Origin: Fennellomyces sp. T-0311 | Taxonomy: Eukaryota; Mucoromycota; Mucoromycetes; Mucorales; Lichtheimiaceae | Direction of reading: 5' to 3' | Length of the DNA: 64,000 nt | Assembly: GCA_025266875.1 (NCBI GenBank) | Contig: JALLLT010000047.1 | Coordinates: 62,001 to 126,000 of the forward strand | Part shown: one piece after another, positions 1 to 12,496 of the stretch | Position numbering within the stretch: the first letter of the stretch is position 1 | Layout of the letters: each line of letters begins with the position of its first letter | Translations under genes and position numbers: made by a program | The notes under the pieces: model-generated | Told to the model about the DNA's origin: nothing | Databases searched by the model: none | What the model saw: the letters and a program-made list of their open reading frames with translations, nothing else

Positions 1-451
1 GGAGTAGTAACTATAAATATAGCCGAAAGAAGACCTTCCAGTCCCAAAAATATATGATCCGAGATTTAAGTACATGGTATGCACGTTTGAATAACCGCCG
101 AAAAAAGGCACATATGCACAAGCGATAAGTGGCGCATTCCAAAGTTGCTAATAAAACGAGACAGTAATTTCGTCTCCTATCATGTTCACCAACGCATTAC
201 CTATCGAAGTTAATTCGCATCTTTCAATCGAAATATTGTGTTTGAACTATTAAAACAACAAACATTATATTACAACATTGCCGATTCGCGACTACTTGAC
301 TACTTGAATAGTTGTATTTGGAACAATAGCTGAATTTAATTTATTCACATAAAATATATAATCCTCAGCTATTAAGCGAGTAGCACCTCTGGTTAGATAG
401 AGCTACGGGGTATCTTGATGCGCCACGCAAGGAAACAGCCGTACAACTCAT
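1..451. other. AT-rich spacer, nothing recognised
   Basis: No supportable coding region, RNA gene or repeat was seen. It is the 3' flank of the first small-peptide gene, so polyadenylation signals of that gene probably lie here. Confidence 0.5.
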
Positions 452-711
452 CTAGTCGTCTTCACGAATGATTGTAGTGTCCGAGTTTTTGTCATTGCTT
501 GTAAGGAAACCACTTTTGAATGGGTTGTTAACCTAACCACAATAGCGGTGTGGATTAGAGCGTGTTGCATGATATGGTGTTGAATGCTTTGACTTACAAA
601 TCCACTGACTGGACCTTCGTTGTTACTACCACCGGCAGCGGCGCCTCCGTCGTTAGCCGATGCAATGGCAATGAAGAGAGCGAGAACACCAAAAGTCAAG
701 GAAAGCTTCAT
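452..711 (-). CDS. Small secreted peptide, array copy 1
   Basis: Exons 598..711 and 452..532 with a 65-nt GTAAGT..TAG intron give 64 aa. Exon 1 begins MKLSLTFGVLALFIA, a typical signal peptide with a likely cleavage after ASA at residue 19, and continues with a Gly/Ala/Asn-rich segment ending in NNEGPVSGF. Exon 2 encodes VNNPFKSGFLTSNDKNS and ends in REDD. There are no cysteines and no Lys-Arg Kex2 site. The start codon is chosen because all eleven copies align from this Met. An unspliced reading runs on past the donor into an unconserved tail, which I reject. A TATA box lies at 783-791, and a weak version of the family's upstream box may lie near 822-837. The product is probably secreted; its function is unknown, and the family is not one I recognise. 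Confidence 0.8.
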
Positions 712-2283
712 GTTGGATTGGATGCGTTGATCGAGATGGAATGAGTTTGATGAGTTTTTTTCAGTTCGCAAATTATTTCGTCTTTATATACATTATCGAA
801 GCTGAAGCCGTGCTCGTTCCCTGAACAGAAATTTTAATCTAACAAATGTTCGCAATTAGTTGAGCAAATATTCTGTGTTATGCGAGAGTCCAAATGATGA
901 CAAATTCTTTCCAAATTGATATTCTGCATTACTTTTTCGGTTAACAAAGGGTATGATTCTTTTTTGTATATCTGGTTATATTCTGTCAAGTAATGAAGTT
1001 TTACTTCCTCGTACCCCTGAAAACTTCCGTGAATCGGGATTGCATATTCCGATATACCTTCATTACCTCCTAGTACAGTTGTCCACATCATATATAATAT
1101 GAAAGTTGGAATGCATAGTTCTTAATGTGTATAATGCAATATGTCGGTACTTATTTGGATATGGTACGTACATAAGGGATTGTTAATGTTCTACAGTGGC
1201 CGCTTCATATAATGATGCTTTATATAACGATAATCCGATATAACGATACAATTTTCGATGCACCAAAATGGTAATCACTGCCAAATCCCATTTTATATAA
1301 CGATATTTTTTGATATAACGATAAAGTTTGGGCGGCACCATCGTATCGCTATTTAAAGCGGTCACTGTATATGCATGACTTGCATTATTGTCCATCGGAG
1401 CCACATATGCTTTCCAACTTTCAAATACATACTTCTTCAAGAAGCTTTGCTGCTTGCAACAATAATCGCTTTGAAGTCAGCCCATGGAAATGAACTTTGT
1501 TTTTCGTTTACACCTTTCTATTTTACATGATCATCTTTTCCTTTGCGGATTAGTTAAAACTTGAAATCTTTCTGGAAGAAAAATAAGGGATAGGCGGAAG
1601 GGGCCATTGTCTTAAACTGGTTATACTGTGGAAGAAGAAAGTATCTGGCTCTTGGAACAGTTCTGTCTAGAATAATTAAAGCACTTTTTAAAGGTATTTG
1701 CTTTGTCGTATACAAAAAAATTATGAATGTGCTTATACATAGACTGGAACATTTGGGAGGGTAATTTCCATTGCCTACACACGCAACCTTGAGCTTTTTA
1801 ATGGATGGCCATGGACTGAAAAAGTATAATGAATTTTTCTACAATCTGGCATCAGAATTACTTTGCTTTATTCTTTACCTGTAAGCACGGTAGAATATGG
1901 CATATACCATAAGCATGACGCGCAATGTAAGATGACTGTTATTTAAACATTAGAAATAGAACACCATCTATCTATGTATCGTATAGATTGCTTTTTTCAT
2001 GGAACTCTTCCATTTGAAGCATTACAGAGTACGGTACTAAAAGATCGTATTACCTGGTATAGGCATTCCGCAAAAGAAAGACGGGGTACTTATGAAAAGC
2101 AGGAACGGTCGAAATTAAGAAGCTAGTATCCCGCACGTCCGACAACGATTGTAAAAAGAACAAGTATGTGGAGTTTTGATATGAATCTAGTTTCTCATTT
2201 ATTGACAGTAAACTAGACTAGATATGTAGCGCGTGATGCCGCGTATCGGGTATATGGTATGTTGAGTCGACGGAGTCCATATT
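712..2283. other. Spacer between array copies 1 and 2
   Basis: Contains the copy 1 promoter (TATA 783-791) and a short MITE at 1194-1367, listed separately. The other open frames are short, lack family features and are not supported as genes. Confidence 0.5.
1194..1367. mobile_element. 174-bp MITE with CAGTG ends, copy A
   Basis: The element starts CAGTGGCCGCTT and ends AAGCGGTCACTG. It is flanked by TA at 1192-1193 and 1368-1369, the target duplication used by pogo/Tc1-mariner elements. The interior is built from repeats of TTATATAACGATA in both orientations, so the whole unit is close to a long hairpin. It codes for nothing. A second, diverged copy lies at 51812-51983. Confidence 0.8.
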
Positions 2284-2542
2284 TTAATCATCGCCAGCGT
2301 AAACGACTGTCTCTGAGTTCTTGTCATTACCAGTTAGGAATCCACTTTTGAGGGGATTGTTGAGCTGATCAAAGTGAAAGGATGATCTGATTAGAAAATA
2401 GTGCGTAGCTGCAATATTTTTTTATACTTACAAAGCCACCGACAGCACCTTCGTTGTTGTTACCACCAACAGCGGCACCGCCATCAGCAGATGCGACTGC
2501 AACAAAGAGAGCAAGGAAACCGAAAGTAAAGGAGAATCTCAT
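2284..2542 (-). CDS. Small secreted peptide, array copy 2
   Basis: Exons 2432..2542 and 2284..2364 with a 67-nt intron give 63 aa. The signal peptide starts MRFSFTFGFLALFVAVASA; the mature part begins DGGAAVGGNNNEG. Exon 2 reads LNNPLKSGFLTGNDKNS and ends in AGDD. It differs from copy 1 by Leu for Phe in the core (PLKSG) and Gly for Ser after LT. The gene is intact, with a GTAAGT donor and a CAG acceptor. A TATA-like TATATTTAAA lies at 2618-2627 and the upstream box at 2681-2690. Confidence 0.8.
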
Positions 2543-2617
2543 GATGAGTCGCTGTAGATAGATGCGGATAAAGATAGTTTATGTGATGTTGGAAAAAACA
2601 CTGCAAATGTCGTATCC

Positions 2618-2690
2618 TTTAAATATACGGGCAAAATACCAAACCATATCATTTATACTAAGGCTTTTCTTCTCTCCAAACGGAAAAATT
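2618..2690 (-). promoter_or_regulatory. Copy 2 promoter: TATA plus upstream box
   Basis: TATA-like element at 2618-2627 and CGGAAAAATT (plus-strand reading) at 2681-2690, 139 bp before the ATG. The same pair, similarly spaced, precedes copies 3, 4, 5, 8, 10 and 11. Confidence 0.6.
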
Positions 2691-3921
2691 TGATATGGGC
2701 CATCCATAAATTAAAATGATGGAATGATATGATACTTCCAGCTTAGAGGAATCTTCCAATATTTTGCAAATTAATTTGCACTCCAAGCGTATGTCGGGAA
2801 TCGTAACAAAGTAGGTATAGCATATTTCTATAGCATTGGAACGATATTTTGGTTTTTAATCAATGTAACTATGTATCATAATGACAGGAAGGAGCATTGA
2901 CAAAAAGGACGGCTATATAGTATGTATCATCTATACTAATTTGCTTACAATAAGTATCGCGCCAGGTCAACATCGTGTTGCTTAACATTATACCTGCACT
3001 GAAACTAGTATTCGGTCATTATGCTTTCTAAAAAAAGCATATCGCAGTAGATGATTCACCAATAAAGTCATAACCACTTTTACTCCGAGCTATGTTATAG
3101 AAATGCCCCTTACCCCTGAGCCAATTTTTCTGGAGAAAGTAATATTCTACCCTGCGGTATAACAGAAATAAAAAGTTATACATACTACTGTGAAGGAAAG
3201 TTCCAGATTTTTCTTGGATTCTATATTCACTTAAGCTTTTTTCTTTCTCTCCGGCTACTCGGTTACTCATACGCTTTTTTGGTTTCAAAGTTTCCTTCGT
3301 CGATAGGCAATATACTTACAACTATAAGAACTTTCATAAGTACCAGTTGAATATATATAGAATGTCTATTGGCAGTATGAGAAGCGTATTAAATACTAAA
3401 ATGACCATTCACAATGATTCACTTATTTACCGCCTGGTGTAAAGTTATCTGGGTACATCCGTGTAACGAACAGAGAGTTTTCGTATTATTTTGGTCGTAA
3501 TGAAGGAAGATATACATCGAAACTACTTAGAATTGGAAGTGAGGAGAATGGCTAGTACATGTGTTTTGGTACAACAACGTTCGGTAAACAAAATGTGAAC
3601 ACATTGAAACCTTTTTTTTTTTTGCTCTCTCGCTTTTTAAGCCCCACTCCCGCTTTTGGCATCAAGCTCATGCCCAACTCAGTATTTCTGTCAATCATCC
3701 CCTAGTTTTTGCGCCGCATTTTCTAAAACATGTCTGTGTAAAAAGCAGAACTCCGTCATAAATATAACGAAAATAAGTTTTGCTAAGAAGTCTTTTATAG
3801 TCATGAATTTTAGCTATTCAATGAACAGTATGTGGATAGAGTACTGTCATGTGGTATCATATGGTATAATAAGGCGGCTACAGATGTTTCTGGAGATCGC
3901 AAGGAATTTAATCGCTCCACC
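2691..3921. other. Spacer between copies 2 and 3
   Basis: AT-rich with no supportable gene. The 86-89 aa open frames near 3028-3288 and 3656-3925 have no signal peptide, domain or family match. The second overlaps the end of copy 3 on the other strand. Confidence 0.45.
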
Positions 3922-4170
3922 TTAATGGCCTTTGGCCTTTGGAGCCTTGCCCTTTGAGTAGACTTTGTCATTGTCACTGAGGAAACCACTAAGAAGGAAG
4001 TTGTTGACCTAACAGAGGTTGATAAGTAACAGAATAATAGACTAATTTTTCTAGCTTACAAAGCCGTCAACTTCGCCTTCATTGTTGTTGTTGTCCACCT
4101 GACCACCTTTACCAGCAGACACAACGACGAGGAAGAGAGCAAAGGCACCGAGAGTCAAAGAAAGCTTCAT
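3922..4170 (-). CDS. Small secreted peptide, array copy 3 (basic tail)
   Basis: Exons 4060..4170 and 3922..4008 with a short 51-nt intron (donor GTAAGC) give 65 aa. The signal peptide is MKLSLTLGAFALFLVVVSA, followed by GKGGQVDNNNNEGEVDGF. Exon 2 keeps VNN and the SGFL core, but the tail is replaced by a Lys-rich end, SKGKAPKAKGH. In most copies the tail is acidic and ends in Asp-Asp, so this paralogue has the opposite tail charge. The frame is open with good splice sites, so it looks functional rather than decayed. Confidence 0.75.
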
Positions 4171-4249
4171 GTTTGGTTGTTGGATTGATTGATATAGGTG
4201 AGAGAGTAGTGTGTTGATGACTTTCACCCAAAGCACAAAAATTCCATCC

Positions 4250-4330
4250 TTTATATATCGTAACAGAAGAACCGCATTACAGCCTTGATGCAATAACTCT
4301 TGAGCATAATCTTCTACTTACGGGAAGATT
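4250..4330 (-). promoter_or_regulatory. Copy 3 promoter: TATA plus upstream box
   Basis: TATA at 4250-4258. CGGGAAGATT at 4321-4330, preceded by CTTCTACTTA, is a two-mismatch version of the shared box, 151 bp before the ATG. ATTCTACC follows at 4414-4421. Confidence 0.5.
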
Positions 4331-4421
4331 AATGCGTAATGGTAGAGTATGCATCTTTGAAATGGTACGCTTTAGGCTTCTGCGTAAAGGAACTTTCTTT
4401 TGTTTCTTGAACTATTCTACC

Positions 4422-5049
4422 TTTTCCAACGAAGACTGCTGTGGAGAACATAAAGTCCGCTTGCATGCGGTATCATTCCGACACCTGCATTATCCTTCAA
4501 GATTTCAAAGAAATAATCTGCAATCTCCAGCGTGATTTGTGCACATATCTGTAAACCATATGTGCACTACTCATAGCGTTAACAAGCAGAAGCACAATGG
4601 TTGCATGTTTCATACAAGCATCTCTATATGCCGATATTTTACTGGACGACCGAAGATCACTCGTATTAGGGGCTCAATTATATGCATAATCTGCACGTAC
4701 ATTAGCTTTCCGGTCAGTGACATTCGCTTTAGTTTCAAGGTCATATTCGCATTCTTCATGCTTTACCGAAGTAATTGTGTACATGTCTTTGCAAATGGTC
4801 GATCACAGTTTTTGAGAATGATCGTGCTCACGCTCAGTTAAGCACGAAAAGGTTAGCGGTCCTATCCTACTGTCGGTATATTATCCAACATCATCGTACT
4901 TCCAGAAAGTTATTCGATAAAATTTAAATTTATTTGACGATATGTTTAGCAGTAGTAACGAGAAATGCATGCTGTGATGCTATGTGGTATATTAAAGTTG
5001 GTACAAAAAGTATCTTTTCAGAAAATTTCTGGGGGGGGGGGCATTCTTT
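4422..5049. other. Spacer between copies 3 and 4
   Basis: No gene recognised. A run of guanines at about 5032-5041 lies just after the end of copy 4. Confidence 0.45.
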
Positions 5050-5315
5050 TTAATCATCCTGCGAAACAATGGTGGTTTTCGAGTCCTTGTTATTGCTTGT
5101 GAGAAATCCGCTCTTGAATGGATTGTTGAGCTACATAGGGAGAAGGGAAGAATGTCATGTGTTAGAACATTATATATACTATGCATATTTTCTTTACTTA
5201 CGAAGCCGTTCACTGCACCCTCATTGTTGTTACTGCCGGCAAAGGCGTTTCCATCATCGGCAGACACGACGGCGATGAAAAGAGCAAGAGCACCAAAGGT
5301 CAGAGAAAGCTTCAT
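5050..5315 (-). CDS. Small secreted peptide, array copy 4
   Basis: Exons 5202..5315 and 5050..5130 with a 71-nt intron give 64 aa. The signal peptide is MKLSLTFGALALFIAVVSA; the mature part begins DDGNAFAGSNNNEG. Exon 2 reads LNNPFKSGFLTSNNKDS and ends in SQDD. It is one of the most typical members. TATA is at 5381-5390 and CGGAAAAATT at 5453-5462. Confidence 0.8.
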
Positions 5316-5380
5316 GATTGGATACAGCGAACGATATTATCTGTGTTGATGGATTATTTCATGAATCAAAATATCGTGAC

Positions 5381-5462
5381 TTATATATATTCCAAAGTCA
5401 ATACTAATTACGATACAAAAACAAAGACTGACATCCTCAATGTGTCTTCTTCCGGAAAAATT
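5381..5462 (-). promoter_or_regulatory. Copy 4 promoter: TATA plus upstream box
   Basis: TATATATA at 5381-5390 and an exact CGGAAAAATT at 5453-5462, 138 bp before the ATG. Confidence 0.6.
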
Positions 5463-8093
5463 AAAGGTGTGGATGTGCTCTGGCCAAGTAATAGCGTTCG
5501 GTTATCGTAAGAAAGAACTGTTAACTTTTATTAGTTAATTATACCTTCGAGGTACTACATACTGATTTTCCTTCCTAACGAGACGAACAAAATTTTACTC
5601 AGTATATCGGTTCAATTCCGATAAATGCACATGTTTCCAGATCAAGTAAAATGATCTCCGTTACCAACCTGCAGGAATTACTTTTGAAGATCTTGCAGCG
5701 GAGCTTGTACAATTAGGTATCTAACTTTTAGCAAGAACATTAGTACGTTAGTACTTCGATATATCCCATGAGAATCTCCAAAAACCGTGCTGTATCCTTG
5801 TGGTGGCCCATTTGTCTCCGTATACTAAACTAAAATATGGATATTAACATTTCAAGCGTGATCAATGGTGCAGGAATATGTAAAGAGACCCCTTAATCGC
5901 TTTTGTTCGAAGCAGAATTTTCGGATTTTTGACACAAAGGAGTAGTGGCAGAACGTAGGGGCCAGTGACTGTAAAAGGCTATACTACGAAAGTGCAGTAC
6001 CCCGTGAAGCAGCTCAATCTTAAATTTTTAACGTATTTTTTTTCCTACCCACCGGATACGATTAGGGTAATGCGATGTTTATTAATATGTATTTCTCTCT
6101 TGCAGTTGGCTCGGATACAGTATGCTGATATTGAAAATGATGTATGAGGCTTTACACCTTCTTACACCTATTTACGCTTGTAGTTACGCATTAACTAACA
6201 AAATATATACGTGCTTTATCCAAAGCCAGCTATGCCATTCAGGGTAATAATGCTTCGAATAACATAAACCGAAGCTTTGGATATGCAATAATGCAGTAAC
6301 CGGTAGTAAGTGTGCCAGCCACTACGAAATAAATTATTGGCAGCATACGTATACCTCTCATTTTTATGTATGATCGTATAAAGGGCTCATCGATTCAACA
6401 TTAGCATGAGGTTGTTGTCCAAGAATATGAGTCCATGTAGCTTTCAATCCTCAGGATACCTTATATTTCTGACTCTTCGACGCTTTCATCCTACCGAACT
6501 CCTTTTTTGAGACAAAAGACCCACATAGAAAGTACCTGTGTGATATGAAGCTGCTATGCAAATAAAAGTTCGAATTGTCGACTGGTTCATTGCTTGTTCT
6601 GTTCGTGTAACAAACTCCAAACTCCTAATATGATAGTAATCATAGTATTTATAGATCAGGGTTTGCGTACAAGTTGACTTGGACACTGCCATTGTAATTG
6701 TGCTTCGTTTCCAAAGTAATCATGCAATGACGTGGGGCGAAAGGCTTGCCTCGCTGAAGAATATCTATCGTGCAAGTGTACATTGAATAAGTTCAATTTA
6801 TTGTGTAGGATATATACAAAGGTGGATCTCTTTACTCAGTTCTCAAGTTGGACGCACGTTTGGTACGAAAGCCACGGAAACACTGCCATGAAAGATAATT
6901 GCTGATCGGTTCATGACCTGTTTTACATAACATGGCCAATTTTTGTGTTATCCACTCTTCTTTTTCATGCCTGTGCTCGTCGATTCCTCATACCCTAATT
7001 CTTCATTACTTCCGCCGCTTGTACTTGCCTGTCGAATTAAACACAAAGGGTATTCTAACATCAACCATTAAGCCCCAGGATATACCACTCCAGCAGGCAG
7101 ATCCGATCCTCAATATGTGTACTTGTGCCATTGTGTGCAAAACGGCGGTAAAGGAAAACTAAGATAGTATGTTCATAGGCAGGCCAGGGACAAAGGCTGC
7201 CAACGCCTGCCATTAGTTTGGCCAACCCAAACACTCCGGCTATTAAGGAGGGCACTGCATCTTCCATTCGCAGTTTGTAATTGTGTAGAAAAAGAATAAT
7301 AGAGTGGAGAGCAAATCCCCACACATCACGAACGCAAGTCTAACGGAGGCTGGGAAGTTGAATGGATTTGTTTCTATGTACTGATATCATCAGAGGTATG
7401 AAAGGTGATCAGCAAGTGCAGATCCCAATTTCATTGAGTTGCCTCCAGGTAATGTGGGCCACGAGTGTGACGGTAACAAGCCCAACGCGTGATTAGCATT
7501 TTCAGCAGCATCTGTCACCCTTTGGGCCAAAGAAAAATCACCACCCACCGTTCCATATTATTTTACACTGCGTCTCCAAGCAACTTAAAAGTAATCATAG
7601 CAATCTAACTATGCTAATGTTAGATTACAGCAGCTAATGTTGTCAAAATAAATTTTTGCTACGTGAATGGTAAAGTTATATATACTGCACACCAGGAACA
7701 GCAACTTGGAGAGTCCGTCATACAGACATAGGCAAATCTCTCGACTGACGTTTTCGCAACGTTATAAATCTTTAGAATTGGTGTACGTACAAGGCAAGGT
7801 TGCCCATGACGTGATAGTATATTTCTTTTATCATACGTATCCTCAACACATCCTGATTCCTGGTTCCTGCAGCGTGGCAGTTGTCAGCGTCGTATCATCG
7901 GACATGTTTGTCGATTGCTTTTATGAAACTTTAGATAACAAAAAGGCATTAATTATCAATAGTTGCAGTATCGTTGGAAAATATTAATTGTTTTGTTTTA
8001 GGTATTAAGTGGACATTACAAACCTTTGTCACTACCAGAATTGTACCGCAGAAGCTAGTACTGCGTGAAAAGCAACAACCAGACACATAACTT
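5463..8093. other. 2.6-kb spacer, no gene recognised
   Basis: The longest frames (60-106 aa at 5965, 6486, 6932, 7061 and 7667) have no recognisable domain, signal peptide or codon pattern. No remnant of the peptide family was found. It separates the first peptide block from the F-box genes. Confidence 0.45.
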
Positions 8094-10118
8094 TTATGAA
8101 ACTCTTGCTATTTGCACCTTTTTGCCATTGAAGTATTGCAAGCCGCGTAATGTACATTTGGTTGGGAGCGTCAGTTCCAATATTCTGAGATGTGGTAAGG
8201 TACTTAGAATTTGGAGTGTCGAATCGGTAACCCAGTCCACGTTTCCAAGGGACAGGAACGAGATCGCTGAATGGGCCCGTAAACTTTTGCAGAAATCATC
8301 CAAGCCTTGCTCAGTAATATGACGCACATCATCGTCATCGCAGAAAACTGTTATATGTACGAGAGATTTGGTGGCTGCAAGGATCGACAAGAGGGAGTCG
8401 TCGACAAATTTGCAACGTCTAAACCCGATTTTCTGTATGGTTCCTTTGGCAGCCAAGGTACGCATAAACGTATGTATACTACCAGGTATCGCAGTACCGA
8501 CGTTGGTAAAATCCAATTCCTTCAAATAGTTGAGCTGCTGTATTGACTCCAAAAAGTCCACACTACGCAAGTTGCAGCCAGTAAGAACGATATGCTCTAA
8601 ACCGGGTGTTTTGGCTAGTATCTTAGTCCCGGGCATTGATGCATTATGACAATGTAAGATATTCAACGATCGTAGGTTTGGCATCGAAGGTATATTATCG
8701 TACAGATAATGTCGTAGCATGCCTGGGATTGAAAGCGCGAATTCCTCGACTGTCTCGCCGACTTGGTTGAGTACTGCCTCCAAATGTGGATTCCCCATCA
8801 CAGAATAGCAAAGATTGCGTATCCCAGTTGAAACACTTGCAGGGTTTTTTGGTCTAAATGAATGAGTGTGACGCGGCGTCCTATACCAAAGCGTATCCAG
8901 ATTTGCGCAATAGCGACGAATAAGTTGCAGCGTCTCAGGAGAGCCGGAACCAAGACACACTGAACGCAAATTTGGACAGGCGCGAAGGGTTTCTTCAATG
9001 TCTGATTCCTGAAGACCAGGAATATCGAGATCGAGACTGGTAATTGAAGATACATAGTTACTCGGCAAGGTTCCAAAGGTAGGTGAACGGTGTATATAAC
9101 GATGACTGTAACGAAACTTTTGAATCTTGGGGCACCGACCCATGATTAGCTTGAACTCGATGGCCCGGTCGCTTTCTTTGGGTGATATCGTAAGCTCCAA
9201 CAGTGTATCTGATACGGCGTCCAGGGCAGGGAAAAGGTTTCGATTGTTGGGAACAACGCAATCTACATGAATTTGAGTTGATTGTCAGGTACATGAGTTG
9301 CGACAGAAGACTACCTCCATGATCATACCAGTGATAGCAAGCGACCGCAACCGACTAAACTTCCCGAGCGTTATTTGAGCCATTGCTTTATTGCAAGTAC
9401 CAAATTTCACACGCTCCAGCTCCAGCTCCACGACATGGTGAGATATAAAGCCCAGATGGTACCAGTCAGGTCGATAGACGGCGATAACGAGAGACGACCA
9501 AAGTTCTGCCGGGTCAGACAGACGTCTTTGCCATTCCTTGCAAACCCCAAGCATCTTGACGATATCATTTCCACAAAGATACGATAGGATGTGCGAAAGA
9601 ACTTCATAAGGTGCACCTGCGATAATGTCCACACGATGATGCAGTTTCGCCTCTGCTTGTTGGCATTCGCATTCGAGTTGATCTCTATGCTCACCTGTCG
9701 CCATCGTGAGACCCATTCTGTATGCTTTGATGGCCTGTTTTTGGTTGCCGTTCATGGAGAAAAGTTGCCCAGCACGTAAATAACCAAGGGTCTGCGTCGG
9801 CGCAAGCTGGATCATCGTATGGGCGTCACTGATTGCTTTGCTGAACTGACCCACCTGATAATAGGCAGCTGATCGAAAATAAAGCAAGTCCACTTGCTTT
9901 TGAACCAATGTGTTTATACCATCTGTGCTGTTTTCGATCGTTGCTGAGAAATTGGCATTGTCAAAAGCATTAAGTGTCAAGCCAAGTTTCGACTGAAATG
10001 CTTCATCTCCGTGGACATTAGTAGCATAGCGTTGCTGAATCGTTTTCAGTATATCGTCTGCAATGGCATGCTTCCGCTTAGCTGTATGGTCCAGTTGTTC
10101 TGCTGTTCTTTTTGACAT
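8094..10118 (-). CDS. TPR / F-box / LRR protein, Dia2/Pof3-like
   Basis: Exons 9329..10118 and 8094..9262 with a 66-nt GTATGA..TAG intron give 652 aa. The intron removes an in-frame TGA, has a CTGAC branch-site match, and restores an LRR segment across the junction. Residues about 70-140 form TPR-like helices. The F-box lies at about 168-210 (APYEVLSHILSYL, then CKEWQRRL), followed by leucine-rich repeats to the C-terminus (LRSLNILHC, LEHIVLTGC, LKELDFTNV). This TPR/F-box/LRR order is that of yeast Dia2 and fission-yeast Pof3, substrate adaptors of SCF ubiquitin ligases. Orthology is not shown, because such genes are multicopy in these fungi. A decayed relative lies at about 13.2-14.8 kb. Confidence 0.75.
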
Positions 10119-10504
10119 TGTGGCACAACGAAAGAGTTCGGGAACAGCGAAAGGAGTGCCTGATGTTAGCTCGGCAAATGAATTTGCCGATCCAAGTTAC
10201 GTTTCGCAGTGGAATCCTTGGATTGGTTCCCTGGGTAAAGGGCGAAAGGAATACCATCTTTAGTATGCTTCTGAAGCCCTGGAAACAAACTCTACATAAA
10301 ATTATCAAGTGATGTAAGTATTTTACAGCATTGGAAAAATTCGACCTTCAGGTATATTACTGATACAGGCCGTATGTCCAGCAAATAGTTTGACGACCAT
10401 GGCTATCGAAACTTATCCGTAGTTTATTCAAATAATTCATATCTTATTAGTCTTTTTTTTGCTCTGATACATATATTAAGTAAAGTGCACGCATAAAGCG
10501 TTCA
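10119..10504. other. Intergenic spacer between two F-box genes
   Basis: A 386-bp gap holding the promoter of the 652-aa gene and the 3' end of the next. No distinct motif was identified. Confidence 0.4.
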
Positions 10505-12496
10505 TTATTTCACTCGCTCGATGCTAATCCGTTTTAACAGCCCAGAATAGCTATATCCACCAAACTCTCGTGCTTTCCAGCGCCCCGAGATAGAGTGAGG
10601 TACATTGCATGCGTGTGATGCCTCCTGAATCAACGCCCTTAATTCATCGATTTTCAGTTTGGTGTCATTATCCGTCACAGCAAACTTGTAGAACTGTACA
10701 GTGGTTAAACTGGAGCTTGTGCGGAGCATTCTCTGCAAGCCTTGTTTGTCAACATGGGTGTGTTCCTTATCGTAAGTCCAACCAGCGCAAAATGTTTTTA
10801 GGAACGATAGAGTAGCCAACGCATCGAGAACATCAAAGCTTAGAGCACACGCCTGCTGAAGACTCAAGTGCTCGATTTTAGTTTTACGAAGCATTTTGAT
10901 AAACTCCAATAAATCACCGCTTGGTAGAGTTGGCTCAAACTCTACTTCGAGCCATTTCAATGACGTTACCATGGCGAGCGTTTTTAGTGCTTCCAATCCA
11001 AGTGCTGGAAAAATTGACTTGATCAACACGACCTCCAAGTTTGAGCTGCGAGTAAATTGCTGGAGAAAAAGCGTGAACGTTGCCTGGTTTGATTCAACAT
11101 TATCACGAGTGGCAAATTCAAGGTGGATTAGTTTGAGAGTTTTCAGCTGTGCTGGACATCGAAAATGAGCCGGTACTTGGTGAGATATATGCATATCCTG
11201 TATAGATAGCATTTCCAGAGCAGGGAATCGCCCGAGAATCGTTGATATACTGTGGTCATCGATCACCATGTGTTCAAGGTGCAGATGTACGACATGATCC
11301 AGCGTACGAAGGGATTGAAAGTCCGGCAGCGCACTGATCAACCATTCTTGTTCCTTCACAACCAGAGTTTCCAGAGCCGGGCAGCGGTTGATCATAGCTA
11401 CGAGAGATGCAGCATTAAAGCTTATGGATTGCAATGACAGCAGACGTAAATGTGGTAATCGAAGTGATTGAAATACGGGCGACCAGTCAAAGTCGAAGGT
11501 GTGCCTGGCAATTGACAAATGCTCCAATGTGCCCTGATATTTCTCCAGGCATTGTAAAAGGTGTTCTCGCCCATAATTATCCGTTCCTTGAAGATAGCGT
11601 AGCCTATTGAGATTATCCGGATACTCAACCTTTTTGGCCTGATACGGATTGTCACCGAACGAAAGGAGAGTGATCTTCGGACACTGCAGGAAGAGGGAAT
11701 CGATGTCAATGACAGACAATCCGCTGTCTGGGGCCTTCACCCGAGTAGGTACAATGACGAAGTATCTTAGCTCAGGAGATCTTTTGAGAGTCCACTCGAC
11801 TTGCTTCTTGTTGAACGTGTTACTGCCTAGGCACAAGTATGTGATCTTTGTGCATCGAGGATCGTTGGATGACCGTTCGATAATCTGCTCAACCATCTCA
11901 TCCTTCATCCCCTGAACATTCAATGTGGTTGTGTATGTAAAATGTGTGAGTTCAGGGCACGCTTTGATTACAGAGATTATTGCAATGCTGAATTGATGAT
12001 CTTCCAGCGTCAAGTGAGTCAAGCACGATCCAAGTTGCTCTAGCAACTTGATGAACAGATCCTGGTCCCCCCTGGAGTTTCCACAAAGCTCTATTTAACA
12101 CTGTGAGAAACCATCATCATTTCCAACCACTATCTTACCAAGATCCTCGACCTTTGTACAGTCCCAATCCACAAGCCGCTGCATCAGTAGGATTGGAGTC
12201 ATATATAGCAAAACTACGCGCTTCACATGACCACCCAAGCATCGTTGTCGCCGCTGGTGATCCAGATGTATATCGCCTGAATGAAGCTGTATTTCCCTCC
12301 AAATGTTATGTGTGAATTGCGGAATCATGTGGTACCAATTGCGACAGACCGCCATGCACGTCAGACAATCTTGCTGTGTCCAGAATGAGACAATCTTGAT
12401 GACGACATCATACGGTAATGCATTCAGAAAACTGAGTTGTTGTCTTAGTGATGCTTTCGGAAGTGTATCATTTTGCTTGCTGGTAATGGTTGACAT
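10505..12496 (-). CDS. F-box / LRR protein
   Basis: Exons 12139..12496 and 10505..12090 with a 48-nt intron (donor GTAAGA, acceptor TAG) give 647 aa. Without splicing, the frame meets a TAA; splicing joins two segments in the same frame as ...VEDL-ELCGNS.... The F-box lies at about residues 24-68 (FLNALPYDVVIKIVSFW, then CRNWYHMI). The rest is a run of leucine-rich repeats (LTHLTLED, LRLLSLQSI, LETLVVKE). The likely role is a substrate-recognition subunit of an SCF ubiquitin ligase; the substrate is unknown. Unlike its neighbour it has no TPR region. The intron is at the short end but within the range seen here (48-75 nt). Confidence 0.75.

Noticed and set aside
448..5315. 80-107 aa unspliced frames overlapping the peptide genes
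   Set aside because: They read through the donor sites into unconserved intron sequence. The spliced forms give the same length and core in all copies.
9200..9330. In-frame TGA splitting the 652-aa F-box protein (possible pseudogene)
   Set aside because: A 66-nt intron with a GTATGA donor, branch-site match and TAG acceptor removes it and keeps the frame.
12047..12140. In-frame TAA splitting the second F-box protein
   Set aside because: A 48-nt GTAAGA..TAG intron removes it in phase.
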